This document shows positions 7,674 through 16,382 of a stretch of DNA of 49,064 nucleotides, piece by piece. Source of the DNA: Candidatus Limihabitans stercoravium (GTDB taxonomy: Bacteria > Bacillota > Clostridia > Christensenellales > CAG-314). Under the pieces are notes generated by a model. The model made no database searches. It had not been told where the DNA came from and saw nothing but the letters and a program-made list of their open reading frames with translations. Numbering within the stretch: position 1 is the first letter of the stretch; each line of letters starts with the position of its first letter. The position numbers were made by a program, and so were the translations under genes. The DNA lies in assembly GCA_018715495.1 (NCBI GenBank), contig DVLO01000031.1, positions 1 to 49,064 of the forward strand, in the 5' to 3' direction.

Positions 7674-7823
7674 ATGAAATTTCTGGAAATAGCAGTTATT
7701 GTCGCTTGCGTCTTAATTGTGGGCGGAGTGATTGTAAATTCCGTAATAAAGAGAAAAAAAGGTAAAACAGGTTGCAGCGGCTGTGGTTGTTGTGGCAATT
7801 GCAGTGGATGTAAACATCATTAA
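7674..7823 (+). CDS. FeoB-associated Cys-rich membrane peptide
   Basis: 49 residues: one N-terminal transmembrane helix (about 4-24), a basic KRKKGK stretch, then a Cys/Gly tail with CSGCGCCGNCSGC. This is the layout of the FeoB-associated Cys-rich membrane protein family found after feoB in Bacillota. The ATG at 7674 follows an AGGAGG embedded in the end of feoB. The six-Cys tail probably handles Fe(II) or assists the transporter, an inference from position and composition. Confidence 0.88.
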   Translation: MKFLEIAVIVACVLIVGGVIVNSVIKRKKGKTGCSGCGCCGNCSGCKHH

Positions 7824-7912
7824 GAAAATTAGTCCTTCGAAAATTGTGTTTTGTGTAATCTCATGATGTTTGCCCCTTGTATTGATACAATGTGCTGTAA
7901 TTCGGAACATAC

Positions 7913-7947
7913 AAAAAAAATCCCAAGTCGATACTTGGGATTTTTTT
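7913..7947. terminator. bidirectional intrinsic terminator
   Basis: ATCCCAAG / CTTGGGAT stem with A8 on one side and T7 on the other. It serves the feo operon (+) and the convergent minus-strand gene ending at 7963. Confidence 0.9.
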
Positions 7948-7962
7948 ACCGCTATGTAACTG

Positions 7963-8646
7963 TTACTTTCTTACCTTTGTTGTGTAGGGCTTGATGAGAC
8001 CCAGTTCAATCAGTTGTTCATCTGTCTGGTAGGGCATTGAGTAGTCAACTGACTTGATTTCCTTTGCAGTAAGTTGCATCTTTTCGGCGTTCAGTTCAAT
8101 CAGTTCCAGTACGTACTTCAACTGACGATTGCTTGTAATTTTAACCTTGCAAGGGGTGTCAGCGTAACTCTTCTTGTCTGAAACGTCATCTACACGGTAC
8201 TTGTTGTCAAGTTGTGCGACGTCAAGCGTAAGGTAAACAACAAGAGTCTTTCCTGCGAAGTTGATTTTAGCAACAACCTGACTGCCGCTGCGGAATGTTT
8301 CGCATTGTTGACTGATACGTGCCGTAACCTTGTTGAATGCCAACAGTTTATTCTTGATTTCATTGTAGTAGAGCTGAGCCGATTGATTTTGAATGAGTTT
8401 TGATTTAAAGCTGCGGCGCAAAGATGTCTTTGTTGCCTGTTTTTCCGACAAAGCCTGCAAACTCATCTGGTAACGAATGTTTGCCTTGGCACATGGATAG
8501 AGTTCTCTCTTGTCACAACAACTGCAGTAATCACGTGTTCCGCAAAGGTCGTAACCTGCACTTTCGCTGGCAAGCCACTTTTCTACGGAAATTTCCTCCT
8601 GCATCTGGTTGAGTTGTTCCTGTGAAATGTTCAAAAGTTCTTTCAT
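7963..8646 (-). CDS. uncharacterised protein with N-terminal Cys cluster
   Basis: 227 residues. The N-terminal 60 residues include a cysteine cluster (CGTRDYCSCCDKRELYPC) that could bind zinc or an Fe-S cluster. The rest (from about residue 75) matches a domain I recall in many clostridial proteins: SFKSKLIQ, YYNEIKNKLL, RISQQCETF, GKTLVVYLTLD and DVSDKKSYADTP. That domain has no known function that I can state. A good minus-strand promoter (TTGCAT-N17-TATACT, ending near 8689) and the shared terminator at 7913 make it monocistronic. It is convergent with feo, with no evident functional link. Confidence 0.7.
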   Translation of the reverse strand: MKELLNISQEQLNQMQEEISVEKWLASESAGYDLCGTRDYCSCCDKRELYPCAKANIRYQMSLQALSEKQATKTSLRRSFKSKLIQNQSAQLYYNEIKNKLLAFNKVTARISQQCETFRSGSQVVAKINFAGKTLVVYLTLDVAQLDNKYRVDDVSDKKSYADTPCKVKITSNRQLKYVLELIELNAEKMQLTAKEIKSVDYSMPYQTDEQLIELGLIKPYTTKVRK

Positions 8647-8855
8647 GTTTTCACCATCCTTTGATTAAGATATTCAAACATATTAACAGTATATATCAAA
8701 TTGTCTGCAAATGCAATCGAATTTAATTGAAATATGCTAAAATTAGGGCAAAAAGACAGTATAGTGCAATTTTAAATAATTTTTGTATAACATGTACTCT
8801 TTCGGCATTTTTGCGTCGTTAAAATAACGTCATTTGGCGAAAGTAATTAAAACTA

Positions 8856-8884
8856 TTGGCAACATTCGGTTGTTGTGTTAAAAT
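8856..8884 (+). promoter_or_regulatory. promoter of the Crp/Fnr gene
   Basis: TTGGCA (8856-8861), 17-base spacer, TAAAAT (8879-8884). A small dyad CGTTA-AAA-TAACG lies just upstream (8817-8829). Confidence 0.7.
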
Positions 8885-8901
8885 TAAGATGAGGTGTTTA
8901 T

Positions 8902-9603
8902 ATGAACAAAACTGAAATGACGCAGTTTCTTTCGCAGAAACTTTCATTCTGGAAAAATCTTACTTCCGAACAAAAGACGTTGCTTGTTGACAGTGCTGTG
9001 GAAAGAACTTTTGAGCAATACAGTACCGTGCACAACAGTCTTGATCGCTGCCTTGGAATAATCCTGTTGAAGTCAGGTCAACTGAGGGTGTACATTTCGG
9101 GAGAAGACGGCAGGGAAGTTACTCTGTATCGTCTTTATGGCGGTGATATATGTACGCTGTCGGCAAGTTGCGTAATGGATGCGGTGTCATTTGAAGTCAT
9201 GGTGTCTGCCGAAGAAACTTGCCGGGCAGTTGTTCTCAGCGCATTGGCCTACCGACAGTTGATGGAAAGCAACGTTTACGTCAAGGCGTATACATATGAA
9301 CTGACCGTTCAGCACTTTGCAGATGTAATGTGGTCGGTAGAACAGGTGTTGTTCATGGGTGCGGACAAACGTCTTGCAATCTTTTTAAATGACGAAATTG
9401 CTAAAACAGGAAGCAATGTGATACAGCTTTCTCACGAACAGATTGCCAAGTACATGGGTACTGCCAGAGAAGTTGTAAGCCGCATGTTGAAGTATTTTGC
9501 CTCTGAAGGTATAGTAACGTTGTCCCGACGGGAAATTACAGTAATCGACAAGAAGAAACTTCGTTCTCTGATGATGAATTGTCAAACTAAGTGCAACACT
9601 TAG
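8902..9603 (+). CDS. Crp/Fnr family transcriptional regulator, 3' end altered by IS
   Basis: 233 residues: cyclic-nucleotide-type effector domain (about 15-140), long dimer helix, and winged HTH (about 165-225) with the recognition segment AKYMGTAREVVSRMLKYF. No N-terminal Fnr-type cysteine cluster is present, so direct O2 sensing through Fe-S is unlikely; the effector is unknown. The GAGGTG site before ATG 8902 supports the start. The last four residues (KCNT) and the stop codon are supplied by the left end of the IS30-family element, so the native C-terminus is lost. The HTH itself is intact and the protein may still work. Confidence 0.9.
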   Translation: MNKTEMTQFLSQKLSFWKNLTSEQKTLLVDSAVERTFEQYSTVHNSLDRCLGIILLKSGQLRVYISGEDGREVTLYRLYGGDICTLSASCVMDAVSFEVMVSAEETCRAVVLSALAYRQLMESNVYVKAYTYELTVQHFADVMWSVEQVLFMGADKRLAIFLNDEIAKTGSNVIQLSHEQIAKYMGTAREVVSRMLKYFASEGIVTLSRREITVIDKKKLRSLMMNCQTKCNT

Positions 9604-10552
9604 AAAGAAAATAGTTGAATAGATCTACTGGTTTTTGGTAGTTCAAGACTTTCTTTGGTCTGGCGTTGATCAACGCCAGATTTTTCTTTAGTGTCTTTTC
9701 GGATACTCTTGAAAGATCCCTGCCTTTAGGGTAAAACTCTCTTAGCAATCCGTTCAGGTTTTCATTGGTTCCCTTTTGCCATGCACAATACGGATCTGCA
9801 AAGTACATATTGCAGTTTAATGCTTGTTCTATCTCCCTCCAACAGGAAAACTCACTTCCCTTGTCACAGGTTATACTTTTAACTGCTTCTTGTGGTAATT
9901 GGGACAATACCGAGATAAGGGCTTTTGCCATGCTTGTACCGCTTCTGTCAGGTATTTTTATTGCTATGTAGTATCTGCTCTTTCTTTCCGCTAATGTGGC
10001 AAAACATGCTTTTGTTTTGCCTCTGCCGGATACTACCGTATCCGCCTCCCAATGCCCGAATTCTTTTCTTTTGTATACAGACTTATCTCTTTTTCTAATA
10101 GATTTACCTGTAGTAAACCTACCCCCGTTACCTAATCTTTTCCTTGTCTTACCTTTTCTTCTTAATACTTTGAGATTACCGTTTACCAGATACTTTTCAT
10201 CAATCCACCTGTATATTGTTTTAAAAGAAGGCATTTTAAGTTCACAAGGAAAATTTGCTATCTGTTCAGGTGACCATGTTTCTACCAATCTGCAATTTAT
10301 GTAATCCAATACTTCCTGTTTGTTAAACATTCCCCTGTGGCAATAAGACCTACGAAGCAGATACTTTCTTTGAGCAGTATGAGGGTAATAGGCAGGCTTA
10401 CAGTTCATGAAAGACTTGTTTCTGAATACCTCTCTTGACACAGTACTGACATTTCTGCCAATCAATTTAGCAATTTCTCTAAAACTTTTACCTTTTTTGT
10501 AGTATTCTCGTATACAACAACGTTCTTCTATGGTAAAATGTTTATAGTTCAT
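9587..10552 (-). CDS. IS30-family transposase
   Basis: 321-residue DDE transposase. N-terminal HTH region HFTIEERCCIREYYKKGKSF and AKLIGRNVSTVSREV, then the IS30 catalytic domain: first Asp in GHWEADTVV, second in ITCDKGSEF, and the Glu in WQKGTNENLNG. Length is normal and the frame is intact, so it may be active. The start is ATG 10552 rather than 18 bases upstream, because AGGAG lies 7 bases before it. The stop (TAG, minus 9589-9587) straddles the left IS boundary, with its last base coming from host DNA. Confidence 0.93.
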   Translation of the reverse strand: MNYKHFTIEERCCIREYYKKGKSFREIAKLIGRNVSTVSREVFRNKSFMNCKPAYYPHTAQRKYLLRRSYCHRGMFNKQEVLDYINCRLVETWSPEQIANFPCELKMPSFKTIYRWIDEKYLVNGNLKVLRRKGKTRKRLGNGGRFTTGKSIRKRDKSVYKRKEFGHWEADTVVSGRGKTKACFATLAERKSRYYIAIKIPDRSGTSMAKALISVLSQLPQEAVKSITCDKGSEFSCWREIEQALNCNMYFADPYCAWQKGTNENLNGLLREFYPKGRDLSRVSEKTLKKNLALINARPKKVLNYQKPVDLFNYFLSKCCT

Positions 10553-10643
10553 ACAGATCTCCTTTGGCAAAATTTTAGTTTCACAACTCTATTTTACCAC
10601 AGATTTGTATGAACTCCTTTTTTTCTCTCTACTGTTGCACTTA
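9588..10643 (-). mobile_element. complete IS30-family insertion sequence, about 1.06 kb
   Basis: Ends carry the inverted repeat TAAGTGCAACA (9588-9598, and its complement at 10633-10643), with similarity continuing about 14 bases inward (TTAGAAAGAAAA against TAGAGAGAAAAA). One transposase gene fills the element. I see no clear target duplication: the flanking triplets are AAC on the left and ATA on the right. It lies between the Crp/Fnr gene and what is probably that gene's original terminator (10669). Confidence 0.88.
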
Positions 10644-10668
10644 ATAGTATAATTCACCCGTATTTTAA

Positions 10669-10709
10669 AGGGCTGTTTCGGCAATTGCCGAAACAGCCCT
10701 GTTTTTATT
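10669..10709. terminator. strong intrinsic terminator
   Basis: A perfect 32-bp palindrome (10669-10700; half AGGGCTGTTTCGGCAA) followed by GTTTTTATT on the plus strand. It probably ended the Crp/Fnr transcript before the IS inserted. The minus strand has a weaker U tract and could also serve the TIR-like gene. Confidence 0.85.
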
Positions 10710-10715
10710 GTTATT

Positions 10716-12062
10716 TCAGTTTATCACGTGGTTACGATAGTAGGCAATTTTCTGTATGTATGAGTGCATGTCATTAGCGGAATTGCACTGTTGCAGAAAA
10801 CTGTCGATGTCGTTCAAATACATCATGTAATCAAACTGATTTATATCTTCTTTGTGCACGAAGTCGAGATATTCTATAAGGTTGAGGTAGTATTCCATCT
10901 GGAAATTTGCATATATTTTGGTGTCTACCGAATTTTTGTCGAATATGCGCAACAGTGATTGCCTTTCCCTCATCGATTCAGTAATCCAGTGAAGCGCTTC
11001 GTCGTTTTGCAGTGCAAGGCAGGCATTGAACATATGTCTGTAAATATACCCTTTAAACATCGATATCAGACCTACGTGGTCATTGTTTTCTATGCACGGA
11101 GCGGAGTTTTCCAACGTCGTGACGTGCTTTTCAAACTGTTTGCCGTATTCCAGCGTTTTGCAGAACAGCATATTGCTGAAATCTTTTGAAAGGTGAGGAT
11201 TTTTCGCATATACGGCACATACGTAAGCAAGATTTTCCGCAAGTATCATCTTTGCCCATTCGTCGAATGTGCCGCTGTCATCGTTTTGAATTTCCTCAAA
11301 CATATCTTTGCAGGTGTTGTAATATTCGCGGAAAACGGAGTCCTCTATATAAACGGCCTCTTGGTCGTTGCGAAGATTGCTTTGTACTTCAAGGAAAGCA
11401 ATCGACATGTTTACCGCGTTGTGCAGTTCGGCGGAAAACTCATTGTTGTGGTAACGTTTGAACTGGGTCAGTTCTTCAAGTATCTTCGGTTCGTCCTGAT
11501 ACATTACGCTTGCCTGCATATAGAACAGAATGTACTGAGCCAGTTCGTAATCGGAACATTTGGACCCTGTTTCGGAGTAGTGTGCCTGTATCATTTCGTG
11601 AATCATGTAGCGGTTGTTTATAAGATACATTTTGTTGGTGTCGACAGAAAGTTTCTGTCGTCCCATGAAGTAATTCACAATGCTTTCGGCGTAGTCGTCG
11701 TCGTTGTCTGCTTCCAGCGCCTCAATAAAAGAATTGTCGAAATCGGAAGGCAGAGTGATGTTGTCGGATTTTCTTTTTACACAGTGAACCTTCTTCATAC
11801 CGTAACTTGCCGAAACAAATCCCAGTTCGAAGAACAAATTGTTGCTGACTGCTCCGTCGCCCTTGTTTTTAAAAATTACGATTGCCTGATTGCAGGACTT
11901 CATCTGACGTACAACCGTGTCGCCCACACTGAGCATTTGCGAATCGTTTTGCGAGTTACCGCCTACGTAGCAGATGTAGTTGTACTTGTTTTCGAGTGTG
12001 GCTTTTACTTTGAGCGCAACGCTTATGTCTCCCGACCAGATAATAAAGACCTTGTCCTTCAT
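10716..12062 (-). CDS. TIR-like nucleotide-binding domain protein, putative defence effector
   Basis: 448 residues. Residues about 4-125 match the TIR-like (predicted nucleotide-binding, CAP12-type) domain: KVFIIWSG at the start, a GDTVVRQM segment, the AIVIF strand, and the diagnostic NLFFELGF containing the conserved Glu, then KKVHCVKR and LPSDF. In characterised relatives this Glu cleaves NAD+. The remaining 320 residues are helical and unknown to me, perhaps a sensor. The start is ATG 12062, with GAGGAG 8 bases upstream; an earlier in-frame ATG at 12128 has no ribosome site. The gene stands alone, next to an IS, with no CD-NTase, CBASS or Thoeris partner visible. An antiphage role is inferred. 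Confidence 0.65.
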   Translation of the reverse strand: MKDKVFIIWSGDISVALKVKATLENKYNYICYVGGNSQNDSQMLSVGDTVVRQMKSCNQAIVIFKNKGDGAVSNNLFFELGFVSASYGMKKVHCVKRKSDNITLPSDFDNSFIEALEADNDDDYAESIVNYFMGRQKLSVDTNKMYLINNRYMIHEMIQAHYSETGSKCSDYELAQYILFYMQASVMYQDEPKILEELTQFKRYHNNEFSAELHNAVNMSIAFLEVQSNLRNDQEAVYIEDSVFREYYNTCKDMFEEIQNDDSGTFDEWAKMILAENLAYVCAVYAKNPHLSKDFSNMLFCKTLEYGKQFEKHVTTLENSAPCIENNDHVGLISMFKGYIYRHMFNACLALQNDEALHWITESMRERQSLLRIFDKNSVDTKIYANFQMEYYLNLIEYLDFVHKEDINQFDYMMYLNDIDSFLQQCNSANDMHSYIQKIAYYRNHVIN

Positions 12063-12195
12063 TGATTTCTCCTCTGTGTTATGCAAGTTTATTTCGATAC
12101 AGACAACGGGATGTTTCTGTATATGCAATTATTTTAACATTATATTTATTACAGGTCAACATTATAAAAGTGCATTGCTGTATTAAACACAAAAT

Positions 12196-12238
12196 AAAAA
12201 CCGTACCCGTCACGCATTGCGTACCGGATACGGTTTTT
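12196..12238 (-). terminator. intrinsic terminator after trxA
   Basis: AAAAACCGTA (12196-12205) pairs with TACGGTTTTT (12229-12238), with further pairing inside. The minus strand ends in a U run. The 107 bases between it and the trxA stop hold nothing I recognise. Confidence 0.75.
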
Positions 12239-12345
12239 AAATTCTTTAAGCACATTGCCGCAGACAGGTTGCACTGCATCGCTTGCTGTTGCGGCATGAA
12301 AACATCGGGGGAGTTTTCTCAATATGCCAGAGAAGTTTAAATTTG

Positions 12346-12657
12346 TCAAATACCCAGCAAGCGTTTGATACTTTCCTTGGGCTGAACGCCTACAGTCTTG
12401 TTTACTACAGCGCCATTTTCCATCACTACCAATGTAGGAATGCTCTGTACGCCAAACTGCATTGCCAGTTCCTGTTCGTCGTCAACGTTTACCTTGCAAA
12501 CCTTGACGGAGGGAGTTTCTTCTGCAACAGCGTCTACAATGGGCGACAACATTCTGCATGGTCCGCACCAGCTTGCCCAGAAGTCAATCAACACTTTCTT
12601 GTCTGAGTTAAGTACTTCCTGTTGAAAATTTTGTTTGGTTATTGTAACAACTGACAT
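12346..12657 (-). CDS. trxA: thioredoxin
   Basis: 103-residue cytoplasmic thioredoxin with the canonical WCGPC active site (residues 30-34), the buried Asp in VLIDFWA, and cis-Pro in QSIPTLVV. The start is ATG 12657 with AGGAGG 8 bases upstream; the longer frame to 12699 has no support. A TATAAT element lies on the minus strand at 12696-12691. No thioredoxin reductase is visible here. Monocistronic, with its own terminator. Confidence 0.96.
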   Translation of the reverse strand: MSVVTITKQNFQQEVLNSDKKVLIDFWASWCGPCRMLSPIVDAVAEETPSVKVCKVNVDDEQELAMQFGVQSIPTLVVMENGAVVNKTVGVQPKESIKRLLGI

Positions 12658-12723
12658 TGTGATGTCCTCCTTGACTTGTTTTGTAGTTATATTATACACT
12701 GTTTTAAAAAATTTATCAGTAAC

Positions 12724-14058
12724 TCAATCACATTTCATCTGTCTGAGTGCTTTGTCGTAGTGAAGTGACAGTGCAATTGCAATTGCCAGTGTTACCAGTT
12801 CTGTGATTGTCATTGCCCACCACAGCAGTTGTTTTCCGAACAGCAACGGAAGAAGGTAAACCATTGCGCCGCTGAACAGCAATCCTCTGAACAAAGAGAT
12901 GAACAGTGACGAACGTGCTTTCAAGAGTGATTGACAGTAGTAGGTTGCAAATATGTTGAGGGGCAACAACAGGTAACTCAGTCCGTACAGACGTATGATA
13001 GATGGTGCAATTGCTTCAACTTCGGGCGTGGTGGACATGAACAGTCGTGTTATTTGCAGTGGAAAGATTTCAACGACTGCAAGCATTACGACTCCTATTA
13101 CCATTGCGCTCATCCAACCCAGTTTTCCGGCGTATCTTACGCAGGGAATATTTTTTGCTCCGTAGTTGGATGCCATCAGTGGCTGTGAGGATTGTCCAAC
13201 GCCATAGGAAACACTCTGAACAAATGCGGTAAAGTTGATGATTACGCCGTAGACGGCAAGTGCGTCAGCTCCGAAGTAGTTCATTATCTGATTGTTGAAC
13301 AGTATTGCTAAGATTCCTATTGCAACGTCGGTGACAAATGTAGCGAATCCCGTTGTCAGTATTCGTCTTGTAAAATACAGTACTCTGGTAGGTTTGACAA
13401 ACTTCAGGTTGCTCTTTTTACTGAACAGGTTGACTACCAACACAATGGAAGCAAGCACCTGTCCCAATGCCGTTGCAAGACCTGCACCTTCGATACCCAT
13501 GTCTACCACAAATACAAGTACGTAGTCGCCAATCACGTTGAACACGCCACCGCACAGAACAGCAAGCAGTGCCTTTTGCGGACGTCCGTCATTACGGATG
13601 AAACAACACCAGATCTGACCAATGGTAAACAGAGGCATTACTACGTTTATCCACTTCATGTATTTCATTGCAAGGGGCAACAGTTCCTGGTCGGCTCCGA
13701 ACATTACAAGCAGTTCTTCACACCAAACAACCATTACAATCCATGTGATGAGTGCAACGACAATGCCTACTATGTTTGCGACGGTAAACACAACGTCTCC
13801 TCTGTGTTTGTCACCGTCTCCTCTTGCGTGGGACATCAGTACCGCTCCGCCAATACCAAACAGCCAGCCTATTGCGTAGATGAGTGTCCAGATGGGCATG
13901 ATTACCGCAAGCACGGCTGTGCCGTTAGGTCCTTCGTACTGACCTACCATGATGCAGTCTACAAATGCGTAGACCGACGCAATCATTGCGCTTCCTATAC
14001 ATGATCCGATATATTTGAAATAGGTTTTTTTGACCGATGAAATAGTTGAATTCTGCAT
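12724..14058 (-). CDS. MATE family efflux transporter
   Basis: 444-residue, 12-helix MATE/NorM-DinF type exporter. The N-terminal half has YAFVDCIMVGQY and the repeated VMPIWTL / INVVMPLFTIGQIW helix patterns, and the second half repeats them (SQPLMASNYGAKN). It probably exports cationic drugs or metabolites with Na+ or H+. Ribosome site placement is odd: AGGAG is followed after 2 bases by a 3-codon frame ATG-TGT-ATT-TAA, and the gene's ATG comes immediately after that TAA, 14 bases from AGGAG. Reinitiation is possible. Promoter at 14088-14116. Confidence 0.93.
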   Translation of the reverse strand: MQNSTISSVKKTYFKYIGSCIGSAMIASVYAFVDCIMVGQYEGPNGTAVLAVIMPIWTLIYAIGWLFGIGGAVLMSHARGDGDKHRGDVVFTVANIVGIVVALITWIVMVVWCEELLVMFGADQELLPLAMKYMKWINVVMPLFTIGQIWCCFIRNDGRPQKALLAVLCGGVFNVIGDYVLVFVVDMGIEGAGLATALGQVLASIVLVVNLFSKKSNLKFVKPTRVLYFTRRILTTGFATFVTDVAIGILAILFNNQIMNYFGADALAVYGVIINFTAFVQSVSYGVGQSSQPLMASNYGAKNIPCVRYAGKLGWMSAMVIGVVMLAVVEIFPLQITRLFMSTTPEVEAIAPSIIRLYGLSYLLLPLNIFATYYCQSLLKARSSLFISLFRGLLFSGAMVYLLPLLFGKQLLWWAMTITELVTLAIAIALSLHYDKALRQMKCD

Positions 14059-14087
14059 TTAAATACACATTGCTCCTGTAGATATCT

Positions 14088-14116
14088 ATCCTATCAAAAA
14101 GAGTATTTTTTGTCAA
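14088..14116 (-). promoter_or_regulatory. promoter of the MATE gene
   Basis: Minus strand TTGACA (14116-14111), 17-base spacer, TAGGAT (14093-14088). Divergent from the promoter at 14167. Confidence 0.75.
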
Positions 14117-14166
14117 TCGAACAGGTTTTATTTTTGCCCTTTGTTGAAGTTTAGGAGTAAGCCGCA

Positions 14167-14195
14167 TTGACAAACTTTCAATGCAATGGTAAAAT
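14167..14195 (+). promoter_or_regulatory. promoter of the cysteine desulfidase family gene
   Basis: TTGACA (14167-14172), 17-base spacer, TAAAAT (14190-14195), 30 bases before the start codon. Confidence 0.8.
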
Positions 14196-14225
14196 TTCAT
14201 TTATCACAACAGGAAGGTCAAACAA

Positions 14226-15494
14226 TTGATTACACAGGATATTTACAACAAGTACGTTGCTGTTTTGCACGAAGAACTGGTACCCGCAATGGGATGTACC
14301 GAACCCATTGCCATTGCCTACGCAGGGGCTAAGGCCAAGAGTGTTTTGGGAGAGCTTCCCGACGTAGTGGAAGTGTACGCAAGCGGAAACATCATCAAGA
14401 ACGTAAAGAGCGTAATCGTTCCCAACACAGGCGGTTTGTGCGGAATTTCCAACGCAGTGCTGGCAGGTATTTGTATCGGTAATGCCGACAGTCAGTTGCA
14501 GGTGCTGTCAAATGTCAGTGCAAGTGACATAGAGCGTCTCAATGAGTACTGTAGCAGGGTACATGCCGCTGTACATCACGTAAGATGCGACGATGCTTTT
14601 GACCTAAAGGTAGTTGTACGCAAGGGTGACAACAGTGCGGAAGTGCACATCGTAAATTTTCACACCAACATCACCGAAGTGTACAAGGACGGCGAATGTA
14701 TCTACAAGGGCGGACAGGTTGCCGAAAAGAAGGACAGAAGCTGGATGTCGGTAGAAGGCATTGTGGAATTCGCAAATACCGTAAACATTGATGACGTAAG
14801 CAGTGTTTTAAGCCGTCAGATAGAGTATAATATGGCAATTGCCAATGAGGGATTGGTGAATAACTACGGAGCAAATATCGGCAAGGTACTTCTCCGCATG
14901 TCCAATGATGTCAATACACGCTGTAAGGCGTATGCTGCGGCAGGGTCGGATGCAAGAATGAATGGTTGTGAAATGCCTGTTGTAATCAATTCGGGAAGCG
15001 GCAACCAAGGTATAACCTCTTCTGTTCCCGTCATAGTATATGCAATGGACAGAAACATCAGTAAAGAAATGCTGTACCGTGCTTTGTGTGTATCAAATCT
15101 TGTGACCATTCATTTAAAGACGGGCATTGGCACACTGTCCGCCTACTGCGGTGTCGTTTCGGCAGGAGCGGGAGCAGGTGCGGGAATAGCCTATCTCAAC
15201 GGCGGAGGATTTACCGAAATAGCCCACACAATCGTCAATACGCTTGCAATAGATTCCGGCATCATCTGTGACGGTGCCAAGGCAAGTTGTGCAGGCAAGA
15301 TTGCAACTGCAGTGGAAAGCGGTCTGTTGGGGCTCAACATGTTTTACTGCGGTAATGAATTTGTTGGCGGTGACGGAATTGTCACCAAGGGCGTGGAAAA
15401 CACCATTAAAAACATTTCCCGCCTTGCTAAAATGGGTATGAAGCAGACTGATGAAGAAATCATCAGCATAATGCAGGAAGATCAGAAGGAGTAA
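14226..15494 (+). CDS. cyuA: L-cysteine desulfidase / L-serine dehydratase-alpha family (UPF0597, CyuA-like)
   Basis: 422 residues, full length for the UPF0597/CyuA (YhaM) family, related to the Fe-S L-serine dehydratase alpha chain. Members degrade L-cysteine to pyruvate, ammonia and sulfide. The N-terminal MGCTEP motif (Cys24) is invariant, and further conserved cysteines (GGLCGIS, ASCAGKIA) can ligate a [4Fe-4S] cluster. Gly-rich NSGSGNQG and AGAGAGAG segments match. The start codon is TTG 14226, preceded by AGGAAGG; no better ATG fits. The downstream phosphatase gene begins two bases after the stop. Cysteine versus serine as substrate cannot be told from sequence. Confidence 0.85.
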   Translation: MITQDIYNKYVAVLHEELVPAMGCTEPIAIAYAGAKAKSVLGELPDVVEVYASGNIIKNVKSVIVPNTGGLCGISNAVLAGICIGNADSQLQVLSNVSASDIERLNEYCSRVHAAVHHVRCDDAFDLKVVVRKGDNSAEVHIVNFHTNITEVYKDGECIYKGGQVAEKKDRSWMSVEGIVEFANTVNIDDVSSVLSRQIEYNMAIANEGLVNNYGANIGKVLLRMSNDVNTRCKAYAAAGSDARMNGCEMPVVINSGSGNQGITSSVPVIVYAMDRNISKEMLYRALCVSNLVTIHLKTGIGTLSAYCGVVSAGAGAGAGIAYLNGGGFTEIAHTIVNTLAIDSGIICDGAKASCAGKIATAVESGLLGLNMFYCGNEFVGGDGIVTKGVENTIKNISRLAKMGMKQTDEEIISIMQEDQKE

Positions 15495-15496
15495 CA

Positions 15497-16285
15497 ATGC
15501 AGTACAAATTACTGTTTACCGACCTTGACGGTACGGTGTTAAATTACGGCCAATTTCGTGAAAGCGTCAGACGTACCGTAAAAAAACTGAAAGAAAACGG
15601 TGTAACCGTTGTAGTTGCTACAGGCAGACCCTATTGCACTGCGTTGCCTATTGCACGTGAATTGGGATTGGCAGACGGTTACGTAATTGTGTTCAACGGA
15701 TCACAGATTTACTATAAAGGACAATTGGTGTACAACGACATGCTTTCCCGTGACAGATTGCGTTTTATTGTTGAAAGCGGTCGCAGACTCAACGCATCTC
15801 AAGTGGTGTGGTTGGGTGACAAATTGTACGCCGAACAGAAAAACGAACAAACTCTGAGTTATCAGGAACGTACTCCTGTCCAATGCAATTTCGTTGATGA
15901 TCTTACAGAACTTGAGGGAGCAACAAAGGTGTTGTGGAACAACAGCGAAGAGGAAGTGGCACGTTTCTTTCAGGAAATGAAAAATACCGAAGGCGTCAAC
16001 GTGCACCCTTCTCATCCGTTGTTTCTGGAATTTGTAGGACGTAACTGTTCTAAGGGAATTGCGTTGAAATACGTTGCCGACAAATTGGGTGTTGACATTT
16101 CTGACACTGTGGCGATAGGTGACAGTTTCAATGACCTGTCCATGATTACACAGGCGGGTTTTGGCGTTGCAATGGGCAGCGCCGCTCAGGAAATCAAGGA
16201 CAAGGCGCAACTGGTAGTGGCAGATGTTGAAAATGACGGTTTCGTCGAAATGGCGGAAAAGTGTTTCGGACAAACATTGAACTGA
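15497..16285 (+). CDS. Cof-type HAD family phosphatase
   Basis: 262-residue cytosolic HAD hydrolase of the Cof/YidA type, probably a sugar-phosphate or FMN/PLP phosphatase. Motif I FTDLDGT (nucleophile Asp9, acid Asp11), motif II VVVATGRPY, motif III Lys in SKGIALKY, and motif IV GDSFNDLSM. The alpha/beta cap (C2) lies between about 80 and 190. It is co-transcribed with the desulfidase gene (2-base gap, GGAG overlapping the upstream stop). Substrate unknown. Confidence 0.92.
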   Translation: MQYKLLFTDLDGTVLNYGQFRESVRRTVKKLKENGVTVVVATGRPYCTALPIARELGLADGYVIVFNGSQIYYKGQLVYNDMLSRDRLRFIVESGRRLNASQVVWLGDKLYAEQKNEQTLSYQERTPVQCNFVDDLTELEGATKVLWNNSEEEVARFFQEMKNTEGVNVHPSHPLFLEFVGRNCSKGIALKYVADKLGVDISDTVAIGDSFNDLSMITQAGFGVAMGSAAQEIKDKAQLVVADVENDGFVEMAEKCFGQTLN

Positions 16286-16316
16286 GTCAGAGCTACTAAC
16301 AAATGATTATATTACG

Positions 16317-16348
16317 CAAAAAAGCGGATTGACGCTAAGTTCAATCCG
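16317..16348 (-). terminator. intrinsic terminator of the ABC importer operon
   Basis: CGGATTGA / TCAATCCG stem (16325-16332, 16341-16348). On the minus strand it is followed by GCTTTTTT. The plus strand has a weaker U-rich tail and may end the cyuA transcript too. Confidence 0.8.
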
Positions 16349-16382
16349 TCTTATTTATATATTTATGGAGAAAACGTGAAAA

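Noticed and set aside
11193..12065. 290-codon plus-strand frame opposite the TIR-like gene
   Set aside because: Antisense of a gene with a recognised domain and a good ribosome site; product not credible.
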